A stretch of DNA of 64,000 nt from Prescottella sp. R16 (GTDB taxonomy: Bacteria; Actinomycetota; Actinomycetes; Mycobacteriales; Mycobacteriaceae), in NCBI RefSeq assembly GCF_030656875.1, contig NZ_CP130943.1:3844001-3908000 (forward strand). Direction: 5' to 3'. Shown in pieces: positions 8,228 through 16,736 of this stretch (positions within the stretch are counted from its first letter, which is position 1; every line of letters starts with the position of its first letter). The notes beneath the pieces are model-generated. The model saw only the letters and a list, made by a program, of their open reading frames with translations. It had not been told where the DNA came from and did not search any database. The position numbers were made by a program, and so were the translations under genes.

Positions 8228-9109
8228 TCACCTCGCCGGGGCGGGCTGTGCCGCGACGGCGGCCGCGACGGCGTGGACCAGGTCCACCACCCGCGGCCCC
8301 CAGCGGCTCGCCAGATCCTCGTCGAGAGTGTGGATCCGGCCGTCCTCGACCGCCCGCATCCCGGCCCAGCCGGGCCGCGCCGCGACGGTGGCCGCGGTGA
8401 CGCCGTACTCGCCGTCGGCCAGGAAGATCAGGTCCGGGTTCGCGGCCACCACGAACTCCGGGGACAGCTGCGGATAGGTGTCGGCGGATCCGTCGGCGAT
8501 GCTCTCGAGGCCGAACAGCCGGTAGATCTCGCCGAGGAACGTGTTCCCGGTGATCGTGTACAGGGTGTCGTCCACCTCGTGGAAGTACCGCAGCGGCTGT
8601 TCCCGGTCCGGGGCGGCGGCGACGGCGGCGTCGATCTCACTGCGCATGCGGGTGGCGAGTTCGTCGGCCTCGTCGGCGTGCCCCGTCGCGGCCCCGACCT
8701 GCTCGACCTGCTCGTACACGTCGTCGAGGGTCTTCGCGGCGGGCAGCAGCAGCGTCGGGACGCCGGCGGCCTGCAGTCCGGAGACCAGCCCGCCGATGTC
8801 GTCGGATGCGACCACCAGATCCGGATTGTGGCCGAGTACCGCCTCCACGTTCGGGGAGAACCCGGACAGGTCGGTGGTGGGGACACCGGCCGGGTAGTCG
8901 GACAGCGCGTCGACGGCGATCACCTGATCGCCGGCCCCGACCGCCCACAGTGTCTCGGTCAGCGACGGGCTGAGCGAGACGATCGCCTCGGGACGCTCGG
9001 TGCCGGCATCGGAGTCGGTGGCTGTCGTGCAGCCGGAGACGAGCGCGACGACAGCGGCGGCCGCACCCGCGACCGCCGACCACCGCATACGTGAAAACTT
9101 TTGTGCCAC
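8228..9109 (-). CDS. ABC importer substrate-binding lipoprotein (BtuF-like)
   Basis: A 293-residue lipoprotein with a lipobox VALVSGC. The TroA/BtuF-type fold is shown by PEAIVSLSPSLTETLWAVGAGDQVIAVDALSDYP and NPDLVVASDDIGG. The lack of basic siderophore-site signatures and the BtuF-like opening favour a corrinoid over a ferric siderophore, but this is not decisive. GTG at 9109 is preferred over ATG 9088 because AAGGA lies 8 nt upstream of the GTG and nothing precedes the ATG. Only 17 bp separate it from metZ, so there is no room for a cobalamin riboswitch between them. Confidence 0.88.
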   Translation of the reverse strand: MAQKFSRMRWSAVAGAAAAVVALVSGCTTATDSDAGTERPEAIVSLSPSLTETLWAVGAGDQVIAVDALSDYPAGVPTTDLSGFSPNVEAVLGHNPDLVVASDDIGGLVSGLQAAGVPTLLLPAAKTLDDVYEQVEQVGAATGHADEADELATRMRSEIDAAVAAAPDREQPLRYFHEVDDTLYTITGNTFLGEIYRLFGLESIADGSADTYPQLSPEFVVAANPDLIFLADGEYGVTAATVAARPGWAGMRAVEDGRIHTLDEDLASRWGPRVVDLVHAVAAAVAAQPAPAR

Positions 9110-9126
9110 AGTCCGTTCCTTCGACG

Positions 9127-10350
9127 TCAGCGCAGTGCCTGCGCCACGTCCTCGAGCAGGTCCTCGGGGTCCTCGAGGCCGACCGACAACCGGACGACGC
9201 CGTCGGACAACCCGATCGCGGCGCGGCCCTCCGGCCCCATCGCGCGATGTGTCGTCGTCGCCGGATGCGTGATGAGGGTCTTGGCGTCGCCGAGATTGTT
9301 CGAGATGTCGACGATGCGCAGTTTGTTCAACAGCTCGAACGCCCGCTTCTTGCCTTCTCCGTCGGCCGACGCCAGCTCGAACGTGACGACGGTGCCACCG
9401 CCACTCATCTGCGACGTCGCCAGCGCGTACTGCGGATGCGATTCGAGGTACGGGTACTTCACCCAGCTCACGGCCGGGTCCGCCTCGAGGAACCGGGCGA
9501 TCCGCAGCGCGGTGTCCACCGACCGCTCCACCCGCAGCGCCATCGTCTCGAGCCCCTTGAGCAGGGTGTGCGCGTTGAACGGGCTCAGCGACGGGCCGGT
9601 GTGCCGGATGAGGTTCTTGACCGGGCCGTCGATGTACTCCCGGCTGCCGAGGATCGCGCCGCCGAGGACCCGGCCCTGGCCGTCGATGTGCTTGGTGCCC
9701 GAGTACACGACGACGTCGGCGCCGAGGTCGAGGCTGCGCTGCAGCAGCGGCGTCGCGAACACGTTGTCGAGGACGACGGTCGCGCCGGCGGCGTGCGCCA
9801 TCTCCGAGACACGTCGCACGTCGACGAGGGTCTGCATCGGGTTCGACGGCGTCTCGAAGAACACGGCCGTGGTCGGCACCGACAGCGCCTGCTCCCACTG
9901 GTCGAGGTCCTCGCCGTCGACGAACACCGTCTCCACACCCCAGCGGGGCAGGATCTCGTTGCACACCACGAAGCACGACCCGAACAGGCTGCGGGCCGCG
10001 ACCAGGCGGTCGCCCTTGCCGAGCAGCGCGGCGAGTGCCGTGAACACCGCGGACATGCCGGACGCGGTGGCGTAGGCGGCCTCGGCGCCGTCGAGGGCGC
10101 GCAGCCGCTCCTCGAACATCGTGACGGTCGGGTTGCCGTACCGGGAGTAGACGAAGTGGTCGACCTCACCGGTGAACGCCTGCTCGGCGGCCTCCGCGGA
10201 CTCGTACACGAAACCCGAGTTGAGGAAGATCGCCTCGGACGTCTCCTCGAAACCGGACCGCAGGATGCCGGCCCGCACTCCGATGGTGGCCGGACGGACG
10301 GTGTCGGGCAGGGTCTTGCGGAAGGATCCGCCCTGCGGGATGGCGCTCAC
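9127..10350 (-). CDS. metZ: O-succinylhomoserine sulfhydrylase
   Basis: A 407-residue PLP enzyme of the Cys/Met-metabolism family that makes homocysteine from O-succinylhomoserine and sulfide. The PLP lysine is in YSGTKHIDGQGRVLGGAI, with RYGNPTV near the N-terminus and the TVVLDNVFATP aspartate. Length and sequence match M. tuberculosis MetZ (Rv0391). The GTG start overlaps the stop of the rhodanese gene (GTGA) and has GGAGG 7 nt upstream. Sulfide could be supplied by the coupled rhodanese. Confidence 0.95.
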   Translation of the reverse strand: MSAIPQGGSFRKTLPDTVRPATIGVRAGILRSGFEETSEAIFLNSGFVYESAEAAEQAFTGEVDHFVYSRYGNPTVTMFEERLRALDGAEAAYATASGMSAVFTALAALLGKGDRLVAARSLFGSCFVVCNEILPRWGVETVFVDGEDLDQWEQALSVPTTAVFFETPSNPMQTLVDVRRVSEMAHAAGATVVLDNVFATPLLQRSLDLGADVVVYSGTKHIDGQGRVLGGAILGSREYIDGPVKNLIRHTGPSLSPFNAHTLLKGLETMALRVERSVDTALRIARFLEADPAVSWVKYPYLESHPQYALATSQMSGGGTVVTFELASADGEGKKRAFELLNKLRIVDISNNLGDAKTLITHPATTTHRAMGPEGRAAIGLSDGVVRLSVGLEDPEDLLEDVAQALR

Positions 10351-10766
10351 GATTGCCTCCACGGGAGTCCGAGGGCGCGCCAGCCGGTCGCGCCGCGATG
10401 TCCGTCGGTGTCGAGTCCGCCCTCGAAACCGTCGAGCACGTTGTACGACGGCCCGATTCCGGCGGCGGTGGCCGCCTCGGCCGCGGCGATGGACCGTTGA
10501 CCGGAGCGACACAGGAAGACGACGGGGTGTGCACCGTCCGCCACGATCCCGGAGCCGACCAACTGGTCGACGAAGGACGTGTTACGGGCGCCCGTGGGGT
10601 AGCTCACCCATTCGACGAGCACGGTCCGACGGTCGATCGACGACGTATCGGGCACACCGACGTATCGCCATTCCGCATCGGTACGCACATCGACGAGCAC
10701 GGCTTCCGGATTCTCCCGCAGCAGCTCCCAGGCTTGCTGCGGCGTCATGTCACCTGCGTAGCTCAC
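10347..10766 (-). CDS. Rhodanese-like sulfurtransferase
   Basis: A 139-residue single-domain rhodanese, homologue of Rv0390, which also precedes metZ in M. tuberculosis. The active-site loop is FLCRSGQRSIAAAEAA with the catalytic Cys in CRSGQRS; EAVLVDVRTDAEWRYVGVPD marks the N-terminal half and NVLDGFEGGLD the C-terminal half. It probably hands sulfane sulfur to the partner MetZ. The GTG start (VSYAGDMTP) matches Rv0390 better than the ATG six codons upstream. Confidence 0.92.
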   Translation of the reverse strand: MSYAGDMTPQQAWELLRENPEAVLVDVRTDAEWRYVGVPDTSSIDRRTVLVEWVSYPTGARNTSFVDQLVGSGIVADGAHPVVFLCRSGQRSIAAAEAATAAGIGPSYNVLDGFEGGLDTDGHRGATGWRALGLPWRQS

Positions 10767-10829
10767 CGTGCCAGCTTTCCACACGGCCGATCGGGCAGGG
10801 CACGCGGACGGGTACGCGGTGGACCGCGG

Positions 10830-11252
10830 TCAGTTGCAGACGAGCCAGCGGTTGTCGCCCCGGACGAACTGCCACGACTCGGTGGTCTCGCCCTTGCCGT
10901 CGGGGGCGTCGATCCGCACGTCGGCGGTCGCCTCGTGGCCCACGACCCGGGCGTTCGCCACCTCGACGATCTCGATCTCGCCGTCGCGTCCGGCGATCGG
11001 GGACCGGTCCTCGGCGAAGGTGTCGCACAGCATCCGTGCGACCGCTTCGTCGTCGTCGTTGTTGTGGGCGCGCACGAAGTCGGAGACGGACGCGGTGAGC
11101 CGGTCGGTCTCGGTGAGTTGCTCGTCGGCCGGGGAGATGATCGCGGCCAGGACCATTCCGATCATCACGATCACGACTATTGACACTGCGAGAAGAAACG
11201 GGGTGGCCGTGGTCCGCGACGGGTCCTCGGCGGGCTCGGGCTGATCGGTCAT
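10830..11252 (-). CDS. Membrane-anchored NTF2-like protein
   Basis: A 140-residue protein with a short cytoplasmic N-terminus, one membrane span (FLLAVSIVVIVMIGMVLAAII, residues 17-37) and an exported DUF4878/NTF2-like domain ending WQFVRGDNRWLVCN. It is a distant paralogue of the protein at 38922-39449 (shared W-x-V-C ending and domain plan; Rv0361-like). Function unknown. Start MTDQPEPAED is chosen over an upstream ATG because the membrane-span spacing is normal. Confidence 0.75.
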   Translation of the reverse strand: MTDQPEPAEDPSRTTATPFLLAVSIVVIVMIGMVLAAIISPADEQLTETDRLTASVSDFVRAHNNDDDEAVARMLCDTFAEDRSPIAGRDGEIEIVEVANARVVGHEATADVRIDAPDGKGETTESWQFVRGDNRWLVCN

Positions 11253-11502
11253 ACCTGCAAGTTTCCCGTGTCCAGCGGCATCGGAGCCGGCCGGGTCCCG
11301 ATTCCCCTCGGCCACAAAAATTGCTTGTGCCCTCTCAAGGCGGAACCCGGTACCCGGACGCATCCCGTCACGGGAGCATGGGGTGCACTCGCCTCCCGGG
11401 TTCTAGCATGAAGACGTGGACGCGACCGCGCCCGGGGAAAACCGGGCCCGATCCACCGCCCACGCACGCTTGTCCGCCCGATCGAAAAGGTACCCGCCTC
11501 AG

Positions 11503-12882
11503 ATGACTGACCAGACTCGTCCACTGCGCGTCGCCATCGTCGGCGCCGGCCCTGCCGGTATCTACGCTGCCGATGCGCTCATGAAGTCCGACACCGAGGT
11601 GAGCATCGATCTGTTCGAGCGGATGCCGGCCCCGTTCGGCCTGATCCGGTACGGCGTCGCCCCCGACCACCCGCGCATCAAGGGCATCATCACCGCCCTA
11701 CACAAGGTGCTCGACAAGGACGCCGTCCGCCTCCTCGGCAACATCGACTACGGCACCGACATCACCCTCGAAGACCTGCGCCGCTTCTACGACGCGGTGA
11801 TCTTCTCCACCGGCGCCAACGCCGACCGTGCGCTGAACATCCCCGGCATCGACCTCGACGGCAGCTACGGTGCCGCAGACTTCGTGTCCTGGTACGACGG
11901 CCACCCGGACGTGCCGCGCGACTGGCCGCTCGACGCCGAGAAGGTCGCCGTGCTGGGCGTCGGCAACGTCGCACTCGACATCGCCCGCGTCCTCGCGAAG
12001 ACCGGTGACGAGCTGCTGCCCACCGAGATCCCCGCCAACGTGTACGAGGGCCTGAAGAACAACAAGGCCGTCGAGGTCCACGTGTTCGGCCGCCGCGGCC
12101 CCGCACAGGCCAAGTTCACGCCCCTCGAGCTGCGCGAACTCGACCACTCCCCCACCATCGAGGTCATCGTCGACCCCGAGGACATCGACTACGACGAGGG
12201 CTCCGAGATCGCCCGGCGCAGCTCCAAGCAGGTCGACATGGTCGCCAACACGCTGCAGGACTGGGCCATCCGCGACCAGGGCGACCGCCCGCACAAGCTG
12301 TTCCTGCACTTCTTCGAGTCCCCCCACGAGGTCCTCGGCGAGGACGGCAAGGTCGTCGGACTGCGCACCGAGCGCACCGAACTCGACGGCACCGGCAACG
12401 TCCGCGGCACCGGCAAGTTCAACGACTGGGACGTGACGGCCGTCTACCGCGCCGTCGGCTACCTGTCACAGAACATCCCGTCCATCCCGTTCGACGACCA
12501 GGCCGGCACCGTGCCCAACGAAGCCGGACGCGTCATCGGTGACGACACCGCGGACGGCGCATCGCGCTTCATCCCGGCGACCTACGTCACCGGCTGGATC
12601 AAGCGCGGCCCCGTCGGCCTCATCGGCCACACCAAGGGCGACGCCAACGAGACCATCGCGTGCCTGCTCGAGGACGCCCCCACCTTCGCAGGCGCGGCCG
12701 AGCCGAACACGGACGCCGTCATCGAGTTCCTCGAAGGCAAGGGCATCCCCTTCACCACCTGGCAGGGCTGGTACCGCCTCGACGCGCACGAGCGTTCCCT
12801 CGGCGAGCCCGAGGGCCGCGAACGCATCAAGGTCGTCGAGCGCGAGGACATGCTCCGCGCCAGCGAGCCGCACAAGGCCTGA
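11503..12882 (+). CDS. fprA: Ferredoxin--NADP+ reductase FprA
   Basis: A 459-residue FAD enzyme of the adrenodoxin-reductase type that passes electrons from NADPH to ferredoxins serving P450s. FAD Rossmann motif VGAGPAGIYAADAL at residues 11-24, FGLIRYGVAPDHPRIKGI, NADP motif VLGVGNVALDIARVL, and the C-terminal GWIKRGPVGLIGHTKGDANET are all as in M. tuberculosis FprA (456 residues). A weak AAAAGG lies 12 nt before the ATG. The long upstream in-frame extension lacks protein-like sequence. Confidence 0.95.
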   Translation: MTDQTRPLRVAIVGAGPAGIYAADALMKSDTEVSIDLFERMPAPFGLIRYGVAPDHPRIKGIITALHKVLDKDAVRLLGNIDYGTDITLEDLRRFYDAVIFSTGANADRALNIPGIDLDGSYGAADFVSWYDGHPDVPRDWPLDAEKVAVLGVGNVALDIARVLAKTGDELLPTEIPANVYEGLKNNKAVEVHVFGRRGPAQAKFTPLELRELDHSPTIEVIVDPEDIDYDEGSEIARRSSKQVDMVANTLQDWAIRDQGDRPHKLFLHFFESPHEVLGEDGKVVGLRTERTELDGTGNVRGTGKFNDWDVTAVYRAVGYLSQNIPSIPFDDQAGTVPNEAGRVIGDDTADGASRFIPATYVTGWIKRGPVGLIGHTKGDANETIACLLEDAPTFAGAAEPNTDAVIEFLEGKGIPFTTWQGWYRLDAHERSLGEPEGRERIKVVEREDMLRASEPHKA

Positions 12883-12919
12883 TCCGGCCCGGAACACCCA
12901 GTGGGGCCGTGCCCCCGAA

Positions 12920-12974
12920 ACAGCTGAAGGGTCCCTTCGTTCGCCTCAGGCGTATGAAGGGACCCTTCAGCTGT
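12920..12974. repeat. Palindromic repeat family A, copy 1
   Basis: Perfect 19-bp arms (12920-12938 and 12956-12974, core CAGCTGAAGGGTCCCTTC) around a 17-nt loop that itself contains CGCCTcAGGCG. Copies 2 and 3 are at 25683-25733 and 54140-54190. Each arm is itself nearly palindromic. This copy lies after fprA but ends only 9 nt before the amidohydrolase ATG. Confidence 0.85.
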
Positions 12975-12983
12975 CGGCGGGGC

Positions 12984-13739
12984 ATGATGGAACACGTGTT
13001 TGACGCGCACGTGCACATCATCGACCCACGGTTTCCGCTGGTGGAGAACAACGGGTATCTGCCGGATCCGTTCACGATCGAGGACTATCGGGCCCGGATG
13101 GCGGGGTTCGGCGTGGACGGCGGGGCGGTGGTGACGGCGTCCTATCAGGGGGTGTTGGGGCGGCCGCAGTTGCTGGCGGCGCTGCGGGAGCTCGGGGACG
13201 GCTGGGTGGGGGTGACCCATCTCGATCCGGATGCCACGGACGAGGACATTCTGGAGTTGGATCGGGCCGGGGTGCGCGGGGTGCGGTTCAATCTGCGACG
13301 CAGCGCCACCGATGTGCAGATCTTGACGCGACAGGCGTTGCGGGCGTACGACCTGGCAGGCTGGCATGCGGAGTTCTACGTGGATGCGACGCTGTTGTTG
13401 TCGCTGGAGCCGGTGTTCGCGAAGCTGCCGGCGGTGAGTATCGACCATCTGGGGATGTCGACGCGGGGGCTGCGGTATCTGCTGAATCTGGTGGATCGGG
13501 GCGCGAAGGTGAAGGCGACGGGGTTCGGACGCACCAGTATCGACGACGTCGGGGATGCGATCCGGCAGATCCATGCCGTGAACCCGAAGGCTCTGATGTT
13601 CGGCACGGATCTGCCGGGGACGCGGGCCCGGCGGGCGTTCGAGGCGGCGGACGTCGACGTCATCGCCGACGCTGTCGGGGACGATCTCGAGGCGGTGTTG
13701 TGCACGAATGCCCGCGAGTGGTACCGCTGCCCGGCCTGA
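12984..13739 (+). CDS. Amidohydrolase-family metal-dependent hydrolase
   Basis: A 251-residue TIM-barrel protein of the amidohydrolase_2 type (2-pyrone-4,6-dicarboxylate lactonase-like). The first metal pair is FDAHVHI near residue 5; SIDHLGM and MFGTDLPG carry the later His and Asp. The reaction is unknown. Codon use differs from neighbours, with many TTG, GGG and CGG codons, so it may have been acquired. It has no close partner gene. Start: tandem ATGs at 12984 and 12987, with GTG 12996 also possible. Confidence 0.8.
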   Translation: MMEHVFDAHVHIIDPRFPLVENNGYLPDPFTIEDYRARMAGFGVDGGAVVTASYQGVLGRPQLLAALRELGDGWVGVTHLDPDATDEDILELDRAGVRGVRFNLRRSATDVQILTRQALRAYDLAGWHAEFYVDATLLLSLEPVFAKLPAVSIDHLGMSTRGLRYLLNLVDRGAKVKATGFGRTSIDDVGDAIRQIHAVNPKALMFGTDLPGTRARRAFEAADVDVIADAVGDDLEAVLCTNAREWYRCPA

Positions 13740-13779
13740 CTCACAGCGCCACTACCACGCCCAGCCACAGCCCGACGGC
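13714..13779. repeat. 66-bp direct repeat, left copy
   Basis: Matches 16671-16736 at 63 of 66 positions. It spans the last 8 codons of the amidohydrolase gene and a leftover copy of the last 13 codons of the DUF456 gene. The pair brackets the two-component-system segment. Confidence 0.9.
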
Positions 13780-13782
13780 TAC

Positions 13783-14493
13783 TCACAAGGCGAGCAGGAC
13801 ATTCGCGGCGTCCATCGCGAGTAGAAAACCTGCGATTCCCATCGCCCATCCCACGGCGCTGTCCGCGTTGCGGGTGAAGAACTCGTCGAGGTTGTGCAGG
13901 ATGCCGTCGGCGTGCTGCCCAACCAGCATCCGCAGCCCCAACAGGGCAACGGCGGGGAGGATCATTACCACGCAGTAGGCGGCCAGCAACGGAATCGACA
14001 GTGCGGCGGGCGCTCCCACGGAGACGATCAGTGCGATGGCGGCGAGATAGGGGACCATCGTGATCAGTTCCAGCGTTCCAACCGAGAGAGCCAGCGTGGT
14101 GACACCACCCGACCCACCCGCCGAGAGGGCTCGATCCCGCCAGCGGACGACCCGACTCGACTCGCCACGGTCACGGCGCTTCTTCGAGTCGAAGCGGAAG
14201 CTCAGTGCGAACAATGCCGCGCCGACCGCCAGTTGGACGGCCTTTGCCGCAGACGAATCCAGCATCCGGCCACCGACGTCGAGGCCGATCCGCGCCGCAG
14301 TCAGGAGCGCCATACCGACGAGGAGGTAGAATCCGGCGATTGCGACGAGGTAGCGGACGATACGACCGACAGGCGGGCGCCCGGGCGCGAGCAGCATCCA
14401 CACCGGCAGCACCAGGGTTCCGATGCTCGTGCTGTCCACGAGTGCGAGACCCACCAGCGACGCGAGCAGCACCGCGTTCACGTCAATGGTCAC
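13783..14493 (-). CDS. GAP (Sap) family membrane protein
   Basis: A 236-residue protein with about six membrane spans, like the GAP/Sap (sulfolipid-addressing) family of LysE-type transporters implicated in export of glycolipids in mycobacteria. Spans are visible at AVLLASLVGLALVDSTSIGTLVLPVWMLL, YLVAIAGFYLLVGMALL and VMILPAVALLGLRML. GTG 14493 is taken as start because GGAGGACC lies about 9 nt upstream; ATG 14523 would overlap the upstream gene by 41 bp. It overlaps the 60-residue gene by 11 bp. It lies inside the repeat-flanked segment. Confidence 0.8.
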   Translation of the reverse strand: MTIDVNAVLLASLVGLALVDSTSIGTLVLPVWMLLAPGRPPVGRIVRYLVAIAGFYLLVGMALLTAARIGLDVGGRMLDSSAAKAVQLAVGAALFALSFRFDSKKRRDRGESSRVVRWRDRALSAGGSGGVTTLALSVGTLELITMVPYLAAIALIVSVGAPAALSIPLLAAYCVVMILPAVALLGLRMLVGQHADGILHNLDEFFTRNADSAVGWAMGIAGFLLAMDAANVLLAL

Positions 14494-14665
14494 CGCTGTT
14501 GGTCCTCCATGCGCTGACGACATCGATCACTCCGACCACCACGAGCACGACGCCGAGCGGTCCGCCGCGAAACCAGAAGAACTCGGCGTCTCGCGCAAAC
14601 ACCCACATCGCCGCCCCGGCGAGGATCAAAAGCACTCCGAACGCTGCCGCTGGTCGTATCTGCAT
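14483..14665 (-). CDS. Small two-span membrane protein
   Basis: A 60-residue protein with two membrane spans (AAAFGVLLILAGAAMWVF and GGPLGVVLVVVGVIDVVSAW) separated by ARDAEFFWFRG. No recognised family beyond small actinobacterial membrane proteins. It is coupled to the GAP gene by an 11-bp overlap and transcribed away from the divergent histidine kinase 108 bp off, so it may be part of that kinase's regulon. Confidence 0.65.
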   Translation of the reverse strand: MQIRPAAAFGVLLILAGAAMWVFARDAEFFWFRGGPLGVVLVVVGVIDVVSAWRTNSGDH

Positions 14666-14773
14666 GCCACGAATCCTGCGGGCACCCCGGCCCCGACACA
14701 TCGGCCGCCGGGCAGACGCGATGTCATCACTTGGAATGACGAGGCCGGTATCCCGCTGTGCTGTGATGGAGCA

Positions 14774-16012
14774 ATGGCGCACCCACCGACACCGCCGCGT
14801 GGTGGCCTGCGGGCTCGTCGACACGTGCACACTGCCCGTTCCCGACGCCGGGATGACGTCCTGATCGCCGGAGGGATGCTCGTCATCGGGCTGGTGCTGT
14901 ACGCCGTCGGCGCCTTTCAACTCGGAACCGGGCCGAGCTCCGCCCCCAGCGGTGTGCGCGTCGCGCTGCTCGTCGCGATCGCCGCTGCGGACACCTTCCG
15001 TCGGACCTATCCGGCCACCGTCCTGGCCGTGGGGGCCGTCCTGTCCGCCATCGACCTCGTGCTCGGCCCCACCCTCCCGGTGTGGCTCGTACTCTCCGAT
15101 CTCGTCTACGCCGCCGTGTTGTACGGGCGCCCCCGCGTCAGCCGAGCGGTCTGCTACACCACCGGGGCGACGGTCGTCGCGCTCACGACCGCCGCATACA
15201 TCGGATGGCAGGACATCCGAGCGGCCGCCGCCGCGGGGATCGTGCTCGCGCTGTTCTTCACGACTCCCGTATGGTGGGCGCTCGCGATCCGTCGGCACCA
15301 GGAGGTCGCGGCCGCCGAACGGGAACAGGCAAAGACCCAGCGGGCGCTCGCGGAAGCGGATCGGGCGGCTGCCGTCGCCCACGAACGCAATCGCATGGCG
15401 CGGGATCTGCACGACGTCATCGCAAGTCACCTGTCCGCGATCGCCATTCAATCCGAGGCTGCGCTGTCACGCCGGACCGCCTCCACGGACCCGGCGCTGG
15501 ACGACGTGCTGACCGCGATCCGGGCCGGCAGCGTGGCCGCTCTGGACGAGATGCGCTCGATGATCGATCTGCTTCGCGCCGAGACCGATCCGGACGAGTG
15601 CGGCGCCCCACCACGGCTGAGCGATCTCGACTCGCTGATCGCCGGTGCGAACGCCGCCGGAAGCGTCGTCGCCGCCAGAGTCACCACGAATCCCGACTCA
15701 CTGACCAGCGTCGTGGACCACGCCGCATACCGAATACTGCAGGAGTCGATCACCAATGCGGTCAAACATGCTCCTGGCCAAAGGATCTCACTCACGATCC
15801 AGCAGGATTCCGATGCCGTGCGGCTGTGCGTGCGCAATCCCGTCCGGCACGGCCCGAGCAACAGTCCCCCACCCCCATCCGCCGGTCAGGGCCTGCAAAA
15901 CATGACAGAACGTGCCCAACTCCTCGGTGGCCGGCTACACGCCGGAGCGACCCGGGACGGCTGGATCGTGGATTCCGTTCTTCCGCTCGAGCCGGGACGA
16001 GCGGCCGAGTGA
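14774..16012 (+). CDS. Sensor histidine kinase, NarL/DesK type
   Basis: A 412-residue sensor kinase. Residues 30-170 hold about five membrane spans with no large extracellular domain, then a coiled coil (about 175-205) leads to the HisKA_3 dimerisation domain: NRMARDLHDVIASHLSAIAI with phospho-acceptor His213. The HATPase domain has the N-box ILQESITNAVKHAPG and the G-box SAGQGLQNMTERAQLLGG. Such kinases usually sense membrane state. It overlaps its response regulator by 4 bp. Located within the repeat-flanked segment. Confidence 0.92.
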   Translation: MAHPPTPPRGGLRARRHVHTARSRRRDDVLIAGGMLVIGLVLYAVGAFQLGTGPSSAPSGVRVALLVAIAAADTFRRTYPATVLAVGAVLSAIDLVLGPTLPVWLVLSDLVYAAVLYGRPRVSRAVCYTTGATVVALTTAAYIGWQDIRAAAAAGIVLALFFTTPVWWALAIRRHQEVAAAEREQAKTQRALAEADRAAAVAHERNRMARDLHDVIASHLSAIAIQSEAALSRRTASTDPALDDVLTAIRAGSVAALDEMRSMIDLLRAETDPDECGAPPRLSDLDSLIAGANAAGSVVAARVTTNPDSLTSVVDHAAYRILQESITNAVKHAPGQRISLTIQQDSDAVRLCVRNPVRHGPSNSPPPPSAGQGLQNMTERAQLLGGRLHAGATRDGWIVDSVLPLEPGRAAE

Positions 16013-16665
16013 ACAAGCAGAAGGTATCACCGATCCGAGTGGTACTGGCCGACGACCATGCCGCCATCCGTGCCGGACTCGCGATGATTCTCGACGGCCA
16101 ACCAGACATCGCCGTGGTGGCCGAAGCGGATTCCGGGACATCGGCGGTGACACTGGTCCGAACCCATCGACCGGACGTCGTCCTGATGGACGTGCGCATG
16201 CCCGGTGTGGACGGCATCACCGCGACGCGGGAAATCACCGACACCACCGGGAGCCGTGTCGTCGTACTCACCACGTTCGACCTCGACGAGTACGTGTTCG
16301 GGGCGCTGCGCGCCGGTGCGTCGGGGTTCCTCGTCAAGACCGCGACCGCGGACGAACTGACCGCGGCGGTGCGCACGGTCGCGGCTGGAGAGTCCGTGCT
16401 GGCGCCCAGCGCCGCGTCAGCGTTGATCGACCACTTCGTTCGCTCTCCTGCGCACCGCACTCCGCCCACGGCACTGGCCGAACTGACCCAGCGGGAACTC
16501 GAGGTACTACGGCTGCTGGGGCAGGGCCTGTCCAACGCCGAGCTGTCCGGGGCCCTGGGGGTGGGAGCGCCGACAGTGAAGACACACGTGTCGCGGGTGC
16601 TGTTCAAGCTCGGACTCACGTCGCGAGTCCAGGCCGCGCTGCTCGCTCGCGAACTCGACGTGTGA
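16009..16665 (+). CDS. Response regulator, NarL/LuxR type
   Basis: A 218-residue regulator. The receiver domain (8-125) has acidic pocket DD at 15-16, phospho-acceptor Asp61 (VVLMDVRMPGVDG), Thr at VVLTTF and Lys110 (GFLVKTA). A LuxR HTH at about 152-205 (LTQRELEVLRLLGQGLSNAE, then TVKTHVSRVLFKLGL) binds DNA. The GTG start overlaps the kinase stop, so the pair is translationally coupled. Likely target: the divergent membrane-protein pair at 13783-14665. Confidence 0.94.
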   Translation: MNKQKVSPIRVVLADDHAAIRAGLAMILDGQPDIAVVAEADSGTSAVTLVRTHRPDVVLMDVRMPGVDGITATREITDTTGSRVVVLTTFDLDEYVFGALRAGASGFLVKTATADELTAAVRTVAAGESVLAPSAASALIDHFVRSPAHRTPPTALAELTQRELEVLRLLGQGLSNAELSGALGVGAPTVKTHVSRVLFKLGLTSRVQAALLARELDV

Positions 16666-16670
16666 CGAGC

Positions 16671-16736
16671 GCGAGTGGTACCGCTGCCCGGCCTGAGTCA
16701 CAGCGCCAGTACCGCGCCCAGCCACAGCCCGACGGC
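16671..16736. repeat. 66-bp direct repeat, right copy
   Basis: Right partner of 13714-13779. It starts 5 bp after the response-regulator stop with a leftover of the last 8 amidohydrolase codons and stop, and continues into the intact 3' end of the DUF456 gene. Confidence 0.9.

Noticed and set aside
9110..9126. Riboswitch between metZ and the importer
   Set aside because: Only 17 bp lie between the genes.
14490..14699. 69-residue minus-strand ORF beside the GAP gene
   Set aside because: It is Arg-rich shadow sequence of the 60-residue two-span membrane protein read in the neighbouring frame.
13714..16736. Composite transposon
   Set aside because: No transposase, integrase or terminal inverted repeats are present. 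The 66-bp repeats are duplicated gene ends, not insertion-sequence ends, and far exceed normal target duplications.
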